Shown here piece after piece: positions 51,358 through 60,365 of a stretch of DNA of 64,000 bases; positions within the stretch are counted from its first letter, which is position 1, and every line of letters begins with the position of its first letter. Both the position numbers and the translations under genes were made by a program. The stretch comes from Pseudomonadota bacterium (GTDB taxonomy: Bacteria; Pseudomonadota; Alphaproteobacteria; Rhizobiales; Xanthobacteraceae). Where the stretch lies: assembly GCA_023387735.1 (NCBI GenBank), contig JAEWHP010000049.1, forward strand, positions 62,001 through 126,000, in the 5' to 3' direction. Under the pieces are notes generated by a model. That model saw only the letters and a list, made by a program, of their open reading frames with translations, was not told the DNA's origin and ran no database searches.

Positions 51358-51954
51358 TTACCCGTCCCAGCGCTCACCCTTGATGATCCGAACCAGTTGA
51401 CGGGCGTGATATTCAGCGCTGCTGGTGTTCACAATGGTCGCATCGGGCGCGGCGGCGGCTTCGTCCACGGTGCGATGCAGCCGGTTCTCGATCTTTCCGT
51501 CGCTGGCGCGCTTGCGCAGCGCCAGCCGTTCCGCAAGCACGTCCGGCGGGGCCGTGATCGAAACCACCAGCACATTGGCGTAGGCGGTCCGCATCGCAGC
51601 GATCACGGTGCGCGAGACGTTGGCGACGACGGTTTGGCCGGCGCGGATTTCGTCGTCGATCGCGCGCGACAGCGCATAGCAATGGCCGTGCGCTTCCCAA
51701 TGCATGGCGTATTCGTTACGCGCCAGCGCCGCCTGAAAGGTGCCGGCGCTGACTTCCTCGTTGTCCTCGGAGGCCGATGCCTGCCGGGTAATCACGCGCC
51801 GTGGAAAGACGATGTTGGGATCGTCAGCGCAGGCCGCCTTCGCAAGTCCCAGCAACGTATCCTTGCCGGCGCCGCTCGGCCCCACGACCAGAATCAGCCG
51901 GCCGGGTCCGATCGCTGTCGACTGTCCGCCTGATACGGTCAAGGTGTCCGTCAT
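51358..51954 (-). CDS. phnN: Ribose 1,5-bisphosphate phosphokinase PhnN
   Basis: 198 residues from the ATG at 51954, overlapping the phnM stop by 4 nt. P-loop ILVVGPSGAGKDTLLGLAKA at the start and a guanylate-kinase-like fold (VFPRRVITRQ, ALSRAIDDEIRAGQTVVANV). It phosphorylates ribose 1,5-bisphosphate to PRPP, recycling the sugar from C-P lyase. Last gene of the phnG-N operon. Confidence 0.92.
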   Translation of the reverse strand: MTDTLTVSGGQSTAIGPGRLILVVGPSGAGKDTLLGLAKAACADDPNIVFPRRVITRQASASEDNEEVSAGTFQAALARNEYAMHWEAHGHCYALSRAIDDEIRAGQTVVANVSRTVIAAMRTAYANVLVVSITAPPDVLAERLALRKRASDGKIENRLHRTVDEAAAAPDATIVNTSSAEYHARQLVRIIKGERWDG

Positions 51955-53108
51955 GCCACACGCTGCCCTTCGCGCCACACGCTGCGCACCACGGGAATGT
52001 CGCGCGCGACATGCACGCGGATCAGGTCGGCGCGCTTGCCGACGGCGATCTCGCCGCGGTCGGCAAGCCCCACGGCTTCGGCCGGAGTCTTGGTGACGGT
52101 CTTGACGGCGGAAGCCAGGTCGATCGCCGGCACATGCCGCGGCAATTGCAGCGCTGCCATCAAGAGGCTCGAGGGGATGTAGTCGGACGACAGGATATCC
52201 AGCAGCCCCTCGCGGGCGAGATCGACCGCGGCGATATTGCCGGAATGCGAACCACCGCGCACCACGTTCGGCGCACCCATCAGGATGCCGATGCCGGCCT
52301 GGTGCAGCCCGCGCGCCGCTTCGATCGTGGTCGGAAACTCCGCTACAGAGACACGATCCCTGATCGCATCGGTGACATTTTCCTCCGTCGTATCATCATG
52401 GCTGGCGAGCGGAATCTCGTACTGATGGGCCAGCGCGACGATCTCGCGCATGTTGGTCGCGGCATAGGCCTTCTGATAGGCAAAACGCCGCTCGAACAGC
52501 GTATCGAGTTCGGCGTCCGTCATCCCGCCGCCCTTGCCACGGTAGTAGTCGCGCAGCTTGACTTCGTCGCGGAACTGCCGCTGCCCGGGCGTGTGATCCA
52601 TCAGCGACATCAGGCGGACGTCCGGGCGCCCGATCAACTCCCTGGCTTCCTCGACCACATCGGGCATCGGGATTTCGCAGCGAAGATGCAGGAAGTGCTC
52701 GGCGCGCAGCAGATTGGTTTCGCGCGCCGAGGTGATCGCCGCCGCCAGCACGCCGGCCCGGCCGTCGACATCCTCGGCACCGTCCTCGCGCCAGACCCGC
52801 AGCGAATCCAGCACCGTGGTAATGCCTGAGGTCGCGAGCTGGCCGTCATAGGAAACGACGGCCGCGATCGGATCCCAGAACACCTTTGGCCGCGGCACAT
52901 AATGCGCTTCGAGATGGTCGGTGTGCAGTTCGATGAGGCCGGGCATGATCAGGTCGCCGGCCGCGTCCACGCTGCCCGCAGGCGCGTCGCCCTCGCCTGT
53001 TTCGGCGATACGGCCATCGGCAAAGGCAACCCAGCCGCGCTCGATCACGCGGTCCGCCAAAACAATCCTGGCGTTGCCGATGACGGTTTCGGAACCGGTC
53101 GAAGTCAT
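51951..53108 (-). CDS. phnM: Alpha-D-ribose 1-methylphosphonate 5-triphosphate diphosphatase PhnM (copy 1)
   Basis: 385 residues, amidohydrolase fold. Metal site HTDHLEAHYVPRPK near residues 61-74, LASHDDTTEENVTDA near 235 and GAPNVVRGGSHSGNIAAVDL near 280. It removes pyrophosphate from the triphosphate intermediate of C-P lyase. Spacing to phnL is 12 bases and phnN overlaps it. A second, divergent PhnM is at 62997. Confidence 0.93.
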   Translation of the reverse strand: MTSTGSETVIGNARIVLADRVIERGWVAFADGRIAETGEGDAPAGSVDAAGDLIMPGLIELHTDHLEAHYVPRPKVFWDPIAAVVSYDGQLATSGITTVLDSLRVWREDGAEDVDGRAGVLAAAITSARETNLLRAEHFLHLRCEIPMPDVVEEARELIGRPDVRLMSLMDHTPGQRQFRDEVKLRDYYRGKGGGMTDAELDTLFERRFAYQKAYAATNMREIVALAHQYEIPLASHDDTTEENVTDAIRDRVSVAEFPTTIEAARGLHQAGIGILMGAPNVVRGGSHSGNIAAVDLAREGLLDILSSDYIPSSLLMAALQLPRHVPAIDLASAVKTVTKTPAEAVGLADRGEIAVGKRADLIRVHVARDIPVVRSVWREGQRVA

Positions 53109-53120
53109 GTCAGCTCTCTC

Positions 53121-53819
53121 CTATGCCGCCGAGGCGAACGACGTCACGTCAACGATACGGTCGGCAATCAAATGACGGATTTCGTCGTCATGGACGATGG
53201 CGACCATGGCGACGCCCTTGCGCTTCTTCTCCTCGATCAGTTCGACCACGACGGCGCGGTTTGCCGCATCCAGCGAGGCCGTCGGCTCGTCCAGCAGCAG
53301 GATCGGCAGATCGGAGATGAAGCCACGCGCGATGTTGACGCGCTGCTGCTCGCCGCCGGAGAACGTCGAGGGCGGCAGCGCCCACAGCCGTTCCGGGATA
53401 TTGAGACGACGCAGCAACTGCCCTGCCCGTTCGCGCGCCTCGGCCCGCGCGGTTCCCGTCACGACCAGCGGCTCGGCGACGACATCGATGGTCGCCACCC
53501 GCGGCACCGCCCGCAGAAACTGGCTGACATAGCCGATGGTATCGCGGCGCACGCTCAGCACCTGCCGCGGCTCGGCGCTGGCGAGGTCGACCACATTGCC
53601 GTGGTGGCGGATGCCGATCCGGCCGCCATCGCAACGGTAATTGCCGAAGATCATCTTCAGGATCGAGGATTTTCCAGCGCCGGAAGGACCCGACAGCACC
53701 ACGCACTCGCCGGGCTGGACCTGAAACGAGACGCCACGCACCACGGCAAGCTGTACGCCGCCCTGCAGGTGCATCGTGAAGGTCTTTTCGGCGTTGCTGA
53801 TATCGATCATCGCAGTCAT
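53121..53819 (-). CDS. phnL: C-P lyase ATPase subunit PhnL
   Basis: 232 residues from the ATG at 53819. An ABC ATPase: Walker A LSGPSGAGKSSILKM, signature FSGGEQQRVNIARGF, Walker B PILLLDEPTASLD. The PhnL-specific N-terminus (EKTFTMHLQGGVQLAVVRGV) is clear. PhnL and PhnK are ABC-type proteins bound to the C-P lyase core, not transporters. Confidence 0.92.
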   Translation of the reverse strand: MTAMIDISNAEKTFTMHLQGGVQLAVVRGVSFQVQPGECVVLSGPSGAGKSSILKMIFGNYRCDGGRIGIRHHGNVVDLASAEPRQVLSVRRDTIGYVSQFLRAVPRVATIDVVAEPLVVTGTARAEARERAGQLLRRLNIPERLWALPPSTFSGGEQQRVNIARGFISDLPILLLDEPTASLDAANRAVVVELIEEKKRKGVAMVAIVHDDEIRHLIADRIVDVTSFASAA

Positions 53820-53829
53820 TCGTGCACGC

Positions 53830-54633
53830 TCATGCCGGCAAAATCGAAGAGACAAGCAACTGGGTATAAGGCTCGCGCGGATCGTCCAGCACCTGATCGG
53901 TCAGGCCGGTCTCGATCACCCGGCCGCCCTTCATCACCATCACCCGGTGCGACAGCAGCCGCGCAACCGCGAGATCGTGCGTGACGACGATCGCCGCCAA
54001 TCCAAGCTCGCTGACGAGATTGCGCATCAGATCGAGCAGCCGCGCCTGCACCGACACGTCGAGACCGCCGGTCGGTTCGTCCATGAATACCAGCCGAGGC
54101 TCCGTCACCAGATTGCGCGCGATCTGCAGCCGCTGCCGCATGCCGCCCGAATAGGTGCGCGGCGCATCGTCGATGCGCGCTGTGTCGATTTCGACCCGCT
54201 CGAGCCACGACGACGCGGTATCGCGGATCTTTCCATAATGGTTCCAGCCAACAGCCATCAGCCGCTCGCCCACATTGGCGCCGGCCGATACTGCCATCCG
54301 CAACCCCAATGCGGGGTCCTGATGTACAAAGCCCCAATCCGTGCGGAACAGAAAGCGTCGCTCCGCTTCGCCGAGCGTGGCGAGGTCGCGCATCACGCCA
54401 TCGCGCATGCGGTAGGACACCCGCCCGGCGCTGGCCGCGAGCTGCGCCGACAGCAGTTGCAGCAAGGTCGACTTGCCCGATCCGGACTCACCGACGATCG
54501 CGAGCACTTCGCCGGGATAAAGCACAAACGACACGTCGCGGCACGCCGCCAGCCGGCCGTAATTCTTGCCGAGGCCTTCCGCCATCAGCAACGGCCGGTC
54601 GTTGTCCTGCATCGCGGTTTCTGCCTCAGCCAT
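53830..54633 (-). CDS. phnK: C-P lyase ATPase subunit PhnK
   Basis: 267 residues from the ATG at 54633, overlapping phnJ by 8 nt. Walker A IVGESGSGKSTLLQL, signature YSGGMRQRLQIARNLVTEPR, Walker B LVFMDEPTGGLDVSVQA; closest in style to oligopeptide-transporter ATPases, as usual for PhnK. It binds the PhnGHIJ core. The frame is open upstream to 54972 without a start. Confidence 0.93.
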   Translation of the reverse strand: MAEAETAMQDNDRPLLMAEGLGKNYGRLAACRDVSFVLYPGEVLAIVGESGSGKSTLLQLLSAQLAASAGRVSYRMRDGVMRDLATLGEAERRFLFRTDWGFVHQDPALGLRMAVSAGANVGERLMAVGWNHYGKIRDTASSWLERVEIDTARIDDAPRTYSGGMRQRLQIARNLVTEPRLVFMDEPTGGLDVSVQARLLDLMRNLVSELGLAAIVVTHDLAVARLLSHRVMVMKGGRVIETGLTDQVLDDPREPYTQLLVSSILPA

Positions 54634-55510
54634 GCGCCGCCTCCTTGTGCGGGGCCGCGCTCTCCGTGCCGCGATGCCCCCGCGCCTGGCGGCCCTCGCA
54701 GTAGTCGGTGTCCGAACAGACGAACATCCGTCCGCCCTTGTCGTCGGTGACGATCTCGTCGAGGTAGGAATCATCAGCCCCGCACAATGCGCAGGGCGCG
54801 TCGAAGCGATAGCGCGTGAACGGATGGTCCTCGAAGTCGAGCGAGGTGACCTTCGTGTGCGGCGGAATGGCGTAGATGCGCTTCTCGCGGCCGGCACCGA
54901 ACAGTTGAAGCGCCGGGCAATTGTCCATCTTCGGATTGTCGAATTTTGGCGTCGGCGACGGATCCATGACATAGCGCTCGTTGACCTTCACCGGATAGGC
55001 GTAGGAGGTCGCGATGTGCCCGAAGCGCGCGATATCCTCGTAGAGCTTGACGTGCATCAGGCCATATTCGGCCAGCGCATGCATGCGCCGCGTCTCGGTC
55101 TCGCGCGGCTCGAGGAAGCGCAGCGGTTCCGGGATCGGGACCTGATAGACCAGAACCTGCCCGCCATGCAGCGGCGCCTCGGGAATCCGGTGCCGGGTCT
55201 GGATCACGGTCGCGTCTTCCGTGGAGGTCGTGGTCGCGACGCCGGCGGTCCTGGCGAAGAATTTCCGGATCGAGATCGCATTGGTGGTGTCGTCGGAGCC
55301 CTGGTCGATCACCTTCAGCACGTCCTGCGGCCCAAGGATCGCCGCGGTCACCTGCACGCCGCCGGTCCCCCAGCCGTACGGCATCGGCATCTCGCGGCTC
55401 GCAAACGGCACCTGATAGCCGGGGATGGCAATCGCCTTCAGGATGGCGCGGCGGATCATCCGCTTGGTCTGTTCGTCGAGGTAGGCGAAATTGTATGTCG
55501 GCGCGTTCAT
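54626..55510 (-). CDS. phnJ: C-P lyase radical-SAM subunit PhnJ
   Basis: 294 residues: GYQVPFASREMPMPYGWGTG, GGVQVTAAILGPQDVLKVID, and the Cys cluster DAPCALCGADDSYLD plus MFVCSDTDYCEG, which hold the iron-sulfur cluster for radical SAM cleavage of the carbon-phosphorus bond. It is coupled to phnI (4-nt overlap) and phnK. Confidence 0.95.
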   Translation of the reverse strand: MNAPTYNFAYLDEQTKRMIRRAILKAIAIPGYQVPFASREMPMPYGWGTGGVQVTAAILGPQDVLKVIDQGSDDTTNAISIRKFFARTAGVATTTSTEDATVIQTRHRIPEAPLHGGQVLVYQVPIPEPLRFLEPRETETRRMHALAEYGLMHVKLYEDIARFGHIATSYAYPVKVNERYVMDPSPTPKFDNPKMDNCPALQLFGAGREKRIYAIPPHTKVTSLDFEDHPFTRYRFDAPCALCGADDSYLDEIVTDDKGGRMFVCSDTDYCEGRQARGHRGTESAAPHKEAAHG

Positions 55511-56610
55511 TCCGCGGCCTCCTGCATCGCCGGCCGCGCTTCCGCTTCTCCGAACTCTGCCCGCAGCTTGCGCAACAGGCCGAGCTCGGACTGGAAGTCC
55601 ACATAGTGCGGCAACTTGAGATGCTCGACGAAGCCGGTTGCCTGCACGTTGTCGGAATGCGACATGACGAACTCCTCGTCCTGCCCCGGCGCGATGATCT
55701 CCTCGCCGAGTTCACGGGCGCGTAAGCTGCGGTCCACCAGCGCCATCGACATGGTCTTGCGCTCCGACTGCCCGAACGCCAGCCCGTAGCCGCGCGTGAA
55801 GCACGGCGCCTCGGTGGCCGAACCCTTGAACTGGTTGACCATCTGGCACTCGGTCAGCGTGACCGCGCCGAGCGGCACGGCAAAACCAACGTCCTCCGCC
55901 ATGAACTCCACCTCGACCTCGCCGAGCCGGATCTCGCCGGCGAAGGGATGGTTGCGGCCATAGCCGCGCTGCGAGGAATAGCCGAGTGCCAGCAAAAACC
56001 CTTCGTCGGCCCGCGCGAGATTCTGCAGTCGCAGATCGCGATCGGCCGGAAAGCTGAGGGGTTCGCGGGTCAGATCGCCGACCGGCTGATCGGCATCGGC
56101 CTTGGGTGAAGGCTCGATCAGCCCGTCGCGGCCGAGAATGTCGGTCACGCGCGGCATCTCTGCAGGTGTCGCCTCGGCGTTCGCCGGCAAATCGGGCGTG
56201 GACGCATCAGCCAGTTGCGGGTCCAGCAGACGATGCGTGTAATCGAACGTCGGTCCGAGAATTTGCCCCCCCGGGATGTCCTTGAAAGTCGCCGAAATCC
56301 GGCGGCGCACCTGCATCCGGCCGGTGTCGACCGGCTCGCTGGCGCCGAAGCGCGGCAGCGTGGCGCGGAAGGCGCGCACCAGGAAGATCGCCTCGATCAT
56401 GTCGCCGCGCGCCTGCTTTAGCGCCAGTGCCGCCAGTTCGCGGTCGTAGAGCGAACCTTCGGTCATGATCCGGTCGACACCGAGGCTGAGTTGTTCGGAT
56501 ATCTGCGCGAGCGAGAGTTCGGGAACGTCGCGATCGCCGCGGCGCTCATGCGCCAGCAGACGATGGGCGTTCTCGATGGCGCGCTCGCCTCCCTTGACGG
56601 CCACGTACAT
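55507..56610 (-). CDS. phnI: C-P lyase subunit PhnI
   Basis: 367 residues: MYVAVKGGERAIENAHRLLA at the start and FNQ-like segments GYSSQRGYGRNHPFAGEIRL and ECQMVNQFKGSATEAPCFTR further on, typical of PhnI. It is a nucleosidase-like part of the core complex that replaces adenine of ATP with the phosphonate. 4-nt overlap with phnJ. Confidence 0.94.
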   Translation of the reverse strand: MYVAVKGGERAIENAHRLLAHERRGDRDVPELSLAQISEQLSLGVDRIMTEGSLYDRELAALALKQARGDMIEAIFLVRAFRATLPRFGASEPVDTGRMQVRRRISATFKDIPGGQILGPTFDYTHRLLDPQLADASTPDLPANAEATPAEMPRVTDILGRDGLIEPSPKADADQPVGDLTREPLSFPADRDLRLQNLARADEGFLLALGYSSQRGYGRNHPFAGEIRLGEVEVEFMAEDVGFAVPLGAVTLTECQMVNQFKGSATEAPCFTRGYGLAFGQSERKTMSMALVDRSLRARELGEEIIAPGQDEEFVMSHSDNVQATGFVEHLKLPHYVDFQSELGLLRKLRAEFGEAEARPAMQEAAE

Positions 56611-56613
56611 ATT

Positions 56614-57222
56614 TCAATCTCCCTTCGCGGCACGCCGCGTGGTGCGAGGTATGGCGACAACGGCATCGTAGGCCACCAGCACGACATCGATGCCGCGCGG
56701 AAACAGCGCCGCGTTGATCGCGAGCCGATCGAACAGGTCCACCGGCTGCAGCGTGGCGTGCAGCACGGCGCTGCCGTCGATGCCGGGGCCGCGCAGCTCG
56801 AGTGCCGGTCCCTGCGTCAGGCTTTCAACCTGCAAAATCAATGTCGCCGAACGGTCAGGATATTCGTTGCTGCCAAAGGCAAAACGGTCGAGAGCCGGAA
56901 GGGCACGCGCATCCCCGATGAGCGCAAAGCTGCAGACCGTGGAGTCCGATACGACCGGCGCACCGGTATGGAATCTGAGCCATTTGCCGACATCAGGCGT
57001 TTCGGACATTTTTGAATCGAGCCAGAGCGGCGTATCGTGGTCGAAAAGCGTCAGCGCGATGCCAGCCGTGCCCCGCATCATCACGCCCGGCGCCCCGGCC
57101 GCACTGGCGATGCGCTGAACGCTGCCCGGACGGGCCATCGCATCCATCACCGAGCGGAAGGTCGATTGTGCTGACAACACCTTGTCCGCAAACCCTGCAG
57201 GCAGTTCGGCAACCGTCGTCAT
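56614..57222 (-). CDS. phnH: C-P lyase subunit PhnH
   Basis: 202 residues: PAGFADKVLSAQSTFRSVMD, AMARPGSVQRI, then FALIGDARALPALDRFAFGS and VLHATLQPVDLFDRLAINAA, as in PhnH, a PLP-transferase-like fold lacking PLP residues that scaffolds the complex. 3 bases to phnI and phnG on either side. Confidence 0.93.
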   Translation of the reverse strand: MTTVAELPAGFADKVLSAQSTFRSVMDAMARPGSVQRIASAAGAPGVMMRGTAGIALTLFDHDTPLWLDSKMSETPDVGKWLRFHTGAPVVSDSTVCSFALIGDARALPALDRFAFGSNEYPDRSATLILQVESLTQGPALELRGPGIDGSAVLHATLQPVDLFDRLAINAALFPRGIDVVLVAYDAVVAIPRTTRRAAKGD

Positions 57223-57225
57223 CGC

Positions 57226-57699
57226 TTACCCCTCGCCGCGAACCATGGTGTAGAAATCAACCCGCGTCGCCGCCGTCTCCTGCGCCTTGCGGCCTCGTTC
57301 GGAGACCATGGCCGCGCGCAGCGGCGCGACCACGCTCTCTTCCACCGCGCCGGCAAATTGATCCGATTGCACCAGGGCGTCGCACAACGCGATCATCTGC
57401 GCCTTCTGCCGGTCGCGGCCGAGCACGTAGCCGAAGCCGACCTCGCCGGACGCCAACCGCACGACGGCGCGAGAAACCGTCGCCTCGCCCAGATTGAACG
57501 GCGCACCGTCGCCGCCGATCCGGCCGCGCAGCATCACCAGGCCATTCTCCGGTTCACGAAGATCTTCGTAATCAGGTACGCCTACCGTCTCCAGGCATCG
57601 CGCGATTTCGGCCGTGCCGGAATGCGCCAGCACCAGCATCGCGGCCTTGCGCCGCGCCTGCCGGTCGCCCTCGCTTTTGCTGCTCTCGCTCGGCTTCAT
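57226..57699 (-). CDS. phnG: C-P lyase subunit PhnG
   Basis: 157 residues: RRKAAMLVLAHSGTAEIARC, VMLRGRIGGDGAPFNLGEAT, then VRLASGEVGFGYVLGRDRQK, the PhnG pattern. First gene of the operon; about 20 bases upstream of its ATG starts the PhnF-type palindrome and, further on, a Pho-box-like site. Confidence 0.93.
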   Translation of the reverse strand: MKPSESSKSEGDRQARRKAAMLVLAHSGTAEIARCLETVGVPDYEDLREPENGLVMLRGRIGGDGAPFNLGEATVSRAVVRLASGEVGFGYVLGRDRQKAQMIALCDALVQSDQFAGAVEESVVAPLRAAMVSERGRKAQETAATRVDFYTMVRGEG

Positions 57700-57718
57700 G
57701 CTGCCCTTGCCGGAATCC

Positions 57719-57742
57719 AGTTGTCTATGTTAATAGACAACT
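57719..57742. promoter_or_regulatory. Perfect inverted repeat, candidate PhnF operator
   Basis: AGTTGTCTA - 6 bases - TAGACAACT, perfect 9-bp arms, 20 bases upstream of the phnG start. The GTCTA...TAGAC core resembles the GTCTATAGAC-like sites of PhnF proteins described in other bacteria. Located between phnG and phnF. Confidence 0.7.
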
Positions 57743-57757
57743 TGATAGAGAAGCGCC

Positions 57758-57775
57758 ATGACGATTTGGTGACAG
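57758..57775 (-). promoter_or_regulatory. Pho-box-like site for phnG
   Basis: On the minus strand CTGTCAC-CAAA-TCGTCAT, 7+4+7, close to the PhoB consensus CTGTCAT-N4-CTGTCAT. It is about 60 bases before the phnG start, in the right orientation. The operon is expected to respond to phosphate starvation. Confidence 0.65.
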
Positions 57776-57817
57776 CAGCATGATTTTTCCGATGCCACTC
57801 CCTGGCCCTTCCGCCAC

Positions 57818-58546
57818 ATGAGCATTCAGGACACCCCAACCGGCGTCGCGCTCTGGCGGCAGGTTGCCGACGGGATCGAGCGCGGCATCGCCGATGGCCG
57901 GTTTGCCGCGGGCGAAAAGCTGCCGGGCGAGAACGAGATCGCCGAGACCTATCGGGTCAACCGTCACACCGTGCGCCGGGCGCTGGCGACGCTCGCCGAG
58001 CGCGGTATCGTGCGCGCCGAACGCGGCAGCGGCACCTATGTGGAGGCGCCGCGTATTGCCTATCCCCTGCGCTCACGTACGCGGTTCTCCGAGATCGTTG
58101 GCGCCGGCGGCCGCGAGCCGGACGGCCGCCTCATCGCCTCATCCGAGGAACTGGCGAGCCGCGAGTTGGCGCGCCTGCTTGCAGTGAAGACGGGCGCGCC
58201 GCTGATCCGGGTCGAATCCCTGCGCCTGGCCGATCGCACGCCCATCTGCGTCAGCACGCAATGGTTCGACGCGGAGCGATTTCCCGATGCCGGCAAGCTT
58301 TACGAGCGCGTGCGTTCAATAACGAAGCTTTTGGCGCATTACGGGATTCGCGACTACCGAAGAGGTTCGACCCGGGTCACCGCAGCGATCGTCGATGCTA
58401 CCGATGCCACGCGGCTCGATCTCGCACTGGGACGTCCTATCCTCGTGGTCGACAGCACCGATGTCGACACGCAGGGAAAACCGCTGCTTACCAAGCATAC
58501 GCGCTTTGCCGCCGAACGCGTCGAGTTCGTGATCGAGAATGGTTAG
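57818..58546 (+). CDS. phnF: GntR/HutC-family regulator PhnF
   Basis: 242 residues. Winged HTH (GENEIAETYRVNRHTVRRAL, then ATLAERGIVRAERGSGTYV) and a UTRA effector domain (FSEIVGAGGREPDGRLIASS region). Divergent from phnG with a perfect palindrome in between; likely a local repressor of phosphonate genes responding to a phosphonate or phosphate signal. Confidence 0.9.
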   Translation: MSIQDTPTGVALWRQVADGIERGIADGRFAAGEKLPGENEIAETYRVNRHTVRRALATLAERGIVRAERGSGTYVEAPRIAYPLRSRTRFSEIVGAGGREPDGRLIASSEELASRELARLLAVKTGAPLIRVESLRLADRTPICVSTQWFDAERFPDAGKLYERVRSITKLLAHYGIRDYRRGSTRVTAAIVDATDATRLDLALGRPILVVDSTDVDTQGKPLLTKHTRFAAERVEFVIENG

Positions 58547-58558
58547 CCGCGGGCGCCC

Positions 58559-59413
58559 TTACGCAATCGCCCGCCGTCCGATGATCGCGAAACGCAGCTT
58601 TCCGGAAATCCAGTCAATAGTTGATACCGCGATGAGGATAAGCAGGATCAGGAACGATACCTTCTGCCATTCCAGCACCCGGATCTGCTCGGCAAGCTGG
58701 AGGCCAATTCCACCTGCCCCGACGATTCCGATGATCGTCGCCGATCGTGTATTCGATTCAAAATAGTAAAGCACCTGACTGAGCAGAATCGGAAACACCT
58801 GCGGCAGCAGTCCGAATCGAACGCCATGGAGATGGCTGCCACCCGCCGATCGCACGCCTTCCGCGGGCTTCTTGTCGGCGGCCTCGATGGCTTCCGAGAA
58901 CAGCTTTCCGAAGCTGCCAAAATCGCTGCACACCAGCGCCAGGATACCCGCAAACGGACCCAACCCCACGACGCTGACCCAGATGAGCGCCCAGATCAGG
59001 GTGTCCACACCTCGGATGGTGTCGAGGCTGCGGCGCGCCATGAACTGAACGATCCGGTTTGCAACCACATTGCGCGCCGCCAGCAGCGAAGCCGGCAACG
59101 CCAACAGCGCGCCGCCCAGCGTGCCAAGAAATGCGATCGACACCGTCTCTCCAAGCGCGTGCAGATACTTCAGCGCTTCCGCCCAAGAACCGGGATCTGG
59201 TGGCAACATCAGACGAAGAAATCCGCCCAGTCTTACCATGCCGTCAGATAGCCGGTTGAACGGTATATCGAGCTGGACAAGGCCGAACAGAAATAGCGCG
59301 ACGGCCCCGCCGATACCTATCGTGAGCTTTCCCCTCTGCCACCAGTTCGGACGAAACACGTCCGGATAGCGTTGAACGATGGCGGCGTGGTCTTCGATGC
59401 CGAACGAGGTCAT
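58559..59413 (-). CDS. phnE: Phosphonate ABC transporter permease PhnE (second)
   Basis: 284 residues with about six membrane segments and the EAA-loop region (EGVRSAGGSHLHGVRFGLLP). LDTIRGVDTLIWALIWVSVV and TIIGIVGAGGIGLQLAEQIR are typical of PhnE. Its ATG overlaps the stop of the first PhnE gene by 4 nt. Convergent with phnF. Two PhnE genes give a heterodimer. Confidence 0.92.
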   Translation of the reverse strand: MTSFGIEDHAAIVQRYPDVFRPNWWQRGKLTIGIGGAVALFLFGLVQLDIPFNRLSDGMVRLGGFLRLMLPPDPGSWAEALKYLHALGETVSIAFLGTLGGALLALPASLLAARNVVANRIVQFMARRSLDTIRGVDTLIWALIWVSVVGLGPFAGILALVCSDFGSFGKLFSEAIEAADKKPAEGVRSAGGSHLHGVRFGLLPQVFPILLSQVLYYFESNTRSATIIGIVGAGGIGLQLAEQIRVLEWQKVSFLILLILIAVSTIDWISGKLRFAIIGRRAIA

Positions 59414-60297
59414 CTGCCTGCGCCCTCCAGCCCCAGGAGGCGGTGCCGTACGCGCTCTGTGACAAAATCGATCAGCATCACGGTGACGATGATGAGCAGA
59501 AGGATGGCGCTGACATCGGTGTAATAGAATTTGCGGACCGCCTCGATCAGATCCTGTCCGATTCCGCCGGCGCCGACAAAACCCATCACCGCCGCGCCCC
59601 GCACGTTGATCTCGAATCTCAACAGGCCATAGCTCACGAAATTTGAAAGCACCTGGGGGACCGCGCCAAACCGCACAATCTGTATCCAGCTTCCACCGGT
59701 TGCCGCCACGCCTTCGATCGGCTTGCTATCGATGTTCTCGACGACTTCCGCGAACTGCTTGCCAAGGGCCCCGGTGGTATGGATCGCAATGGCGAGAACG
59801 CCCGGCAGCGGCCCCAGACCGAATGCCAGCACGAAAATCAGGGCAAAGACGATCTCCGGCACGGTCCGGCAGAATTCGAGCAGGCGGCGCGTGGTGAAAA
59901 CGATCGTGCGTGACTTGACGAGATTGGCCGATGCCAGGAAGCAGAGAACGAAGCCGCATATCCCCCCGGCGAGGGTCCCCATATACGCAATCAGCAGCGT
60001 ATCTCCGAGAAGCCGTGCCCAGCGCGGCAGTCCCCAGAACCATTCTGCGAGATCGGCCCACGCCGACGCGAACGAAAACTTCGGAGCGGTTCCGGCAAAA
60101 TAGGCCGGAAAGCGCCAGAAATTCTCGGCGAACTTCGACAGATTGACATCGCCCATCCAGCCGGCAGCCAGCATGGCGACGATGAGGAGCGCAGCACCGA
60201 GCCACATGCGTCGCCGCTTGGCGGCAACGGCAGCCGCGTAGCGATCGGCAAGCTCCTGCAGCCTGGCCTGCGGAAATTCGGGAACTGCTGCTGGCAT
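59410..60297 (-). CDS. phnE: Phosphonate ABC transporter permease PhnE (first)
   Basis: 295 residues. Membrane segments near 32-50, 88-110, 120-140, 170-190, 230-250 and 262-280; EAA region EGVAATGGSWIQIVRFGAVP and VMGFVGAGGIGQDLIEAVRK. It forms the channel with the next PhnE. Lies 68 bases after phnD. Confidence 0.92.
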   Translation of the reverse strand: MPAAVPEFPQARLQELADRYAAAVAAKRRRMWLGAALLIVAMLAAGWMGDVNLSKFAENFWRFPAYFAGTAPKFSFASAWADLAEWFWGLPRWARLLGDTLLIAYMGTLAGGICGFVLCFLASANLVKSRTIVFTTRRLLEFCRTVPEIVFALIFVLAFGLGPLPGVLAIAIHTTGALGKQFAEVVENIDSKPIEGVAATGGSWIQIVRFGAVPQVLSNFVSYGLLRFEINVRGAAVMGFVGAGGIGQDLIEAVRKFYYTDVSAILLLIIVTVMLIDFVTERVRHRLLGLEGAGR

Positions 60298-60365
60298 GGG
60301 ATTTTCTGATAAGGGAAAGGGCAGATCTCGCGATCTGCCCCTATCACTACGCGACGTCGTTCGAT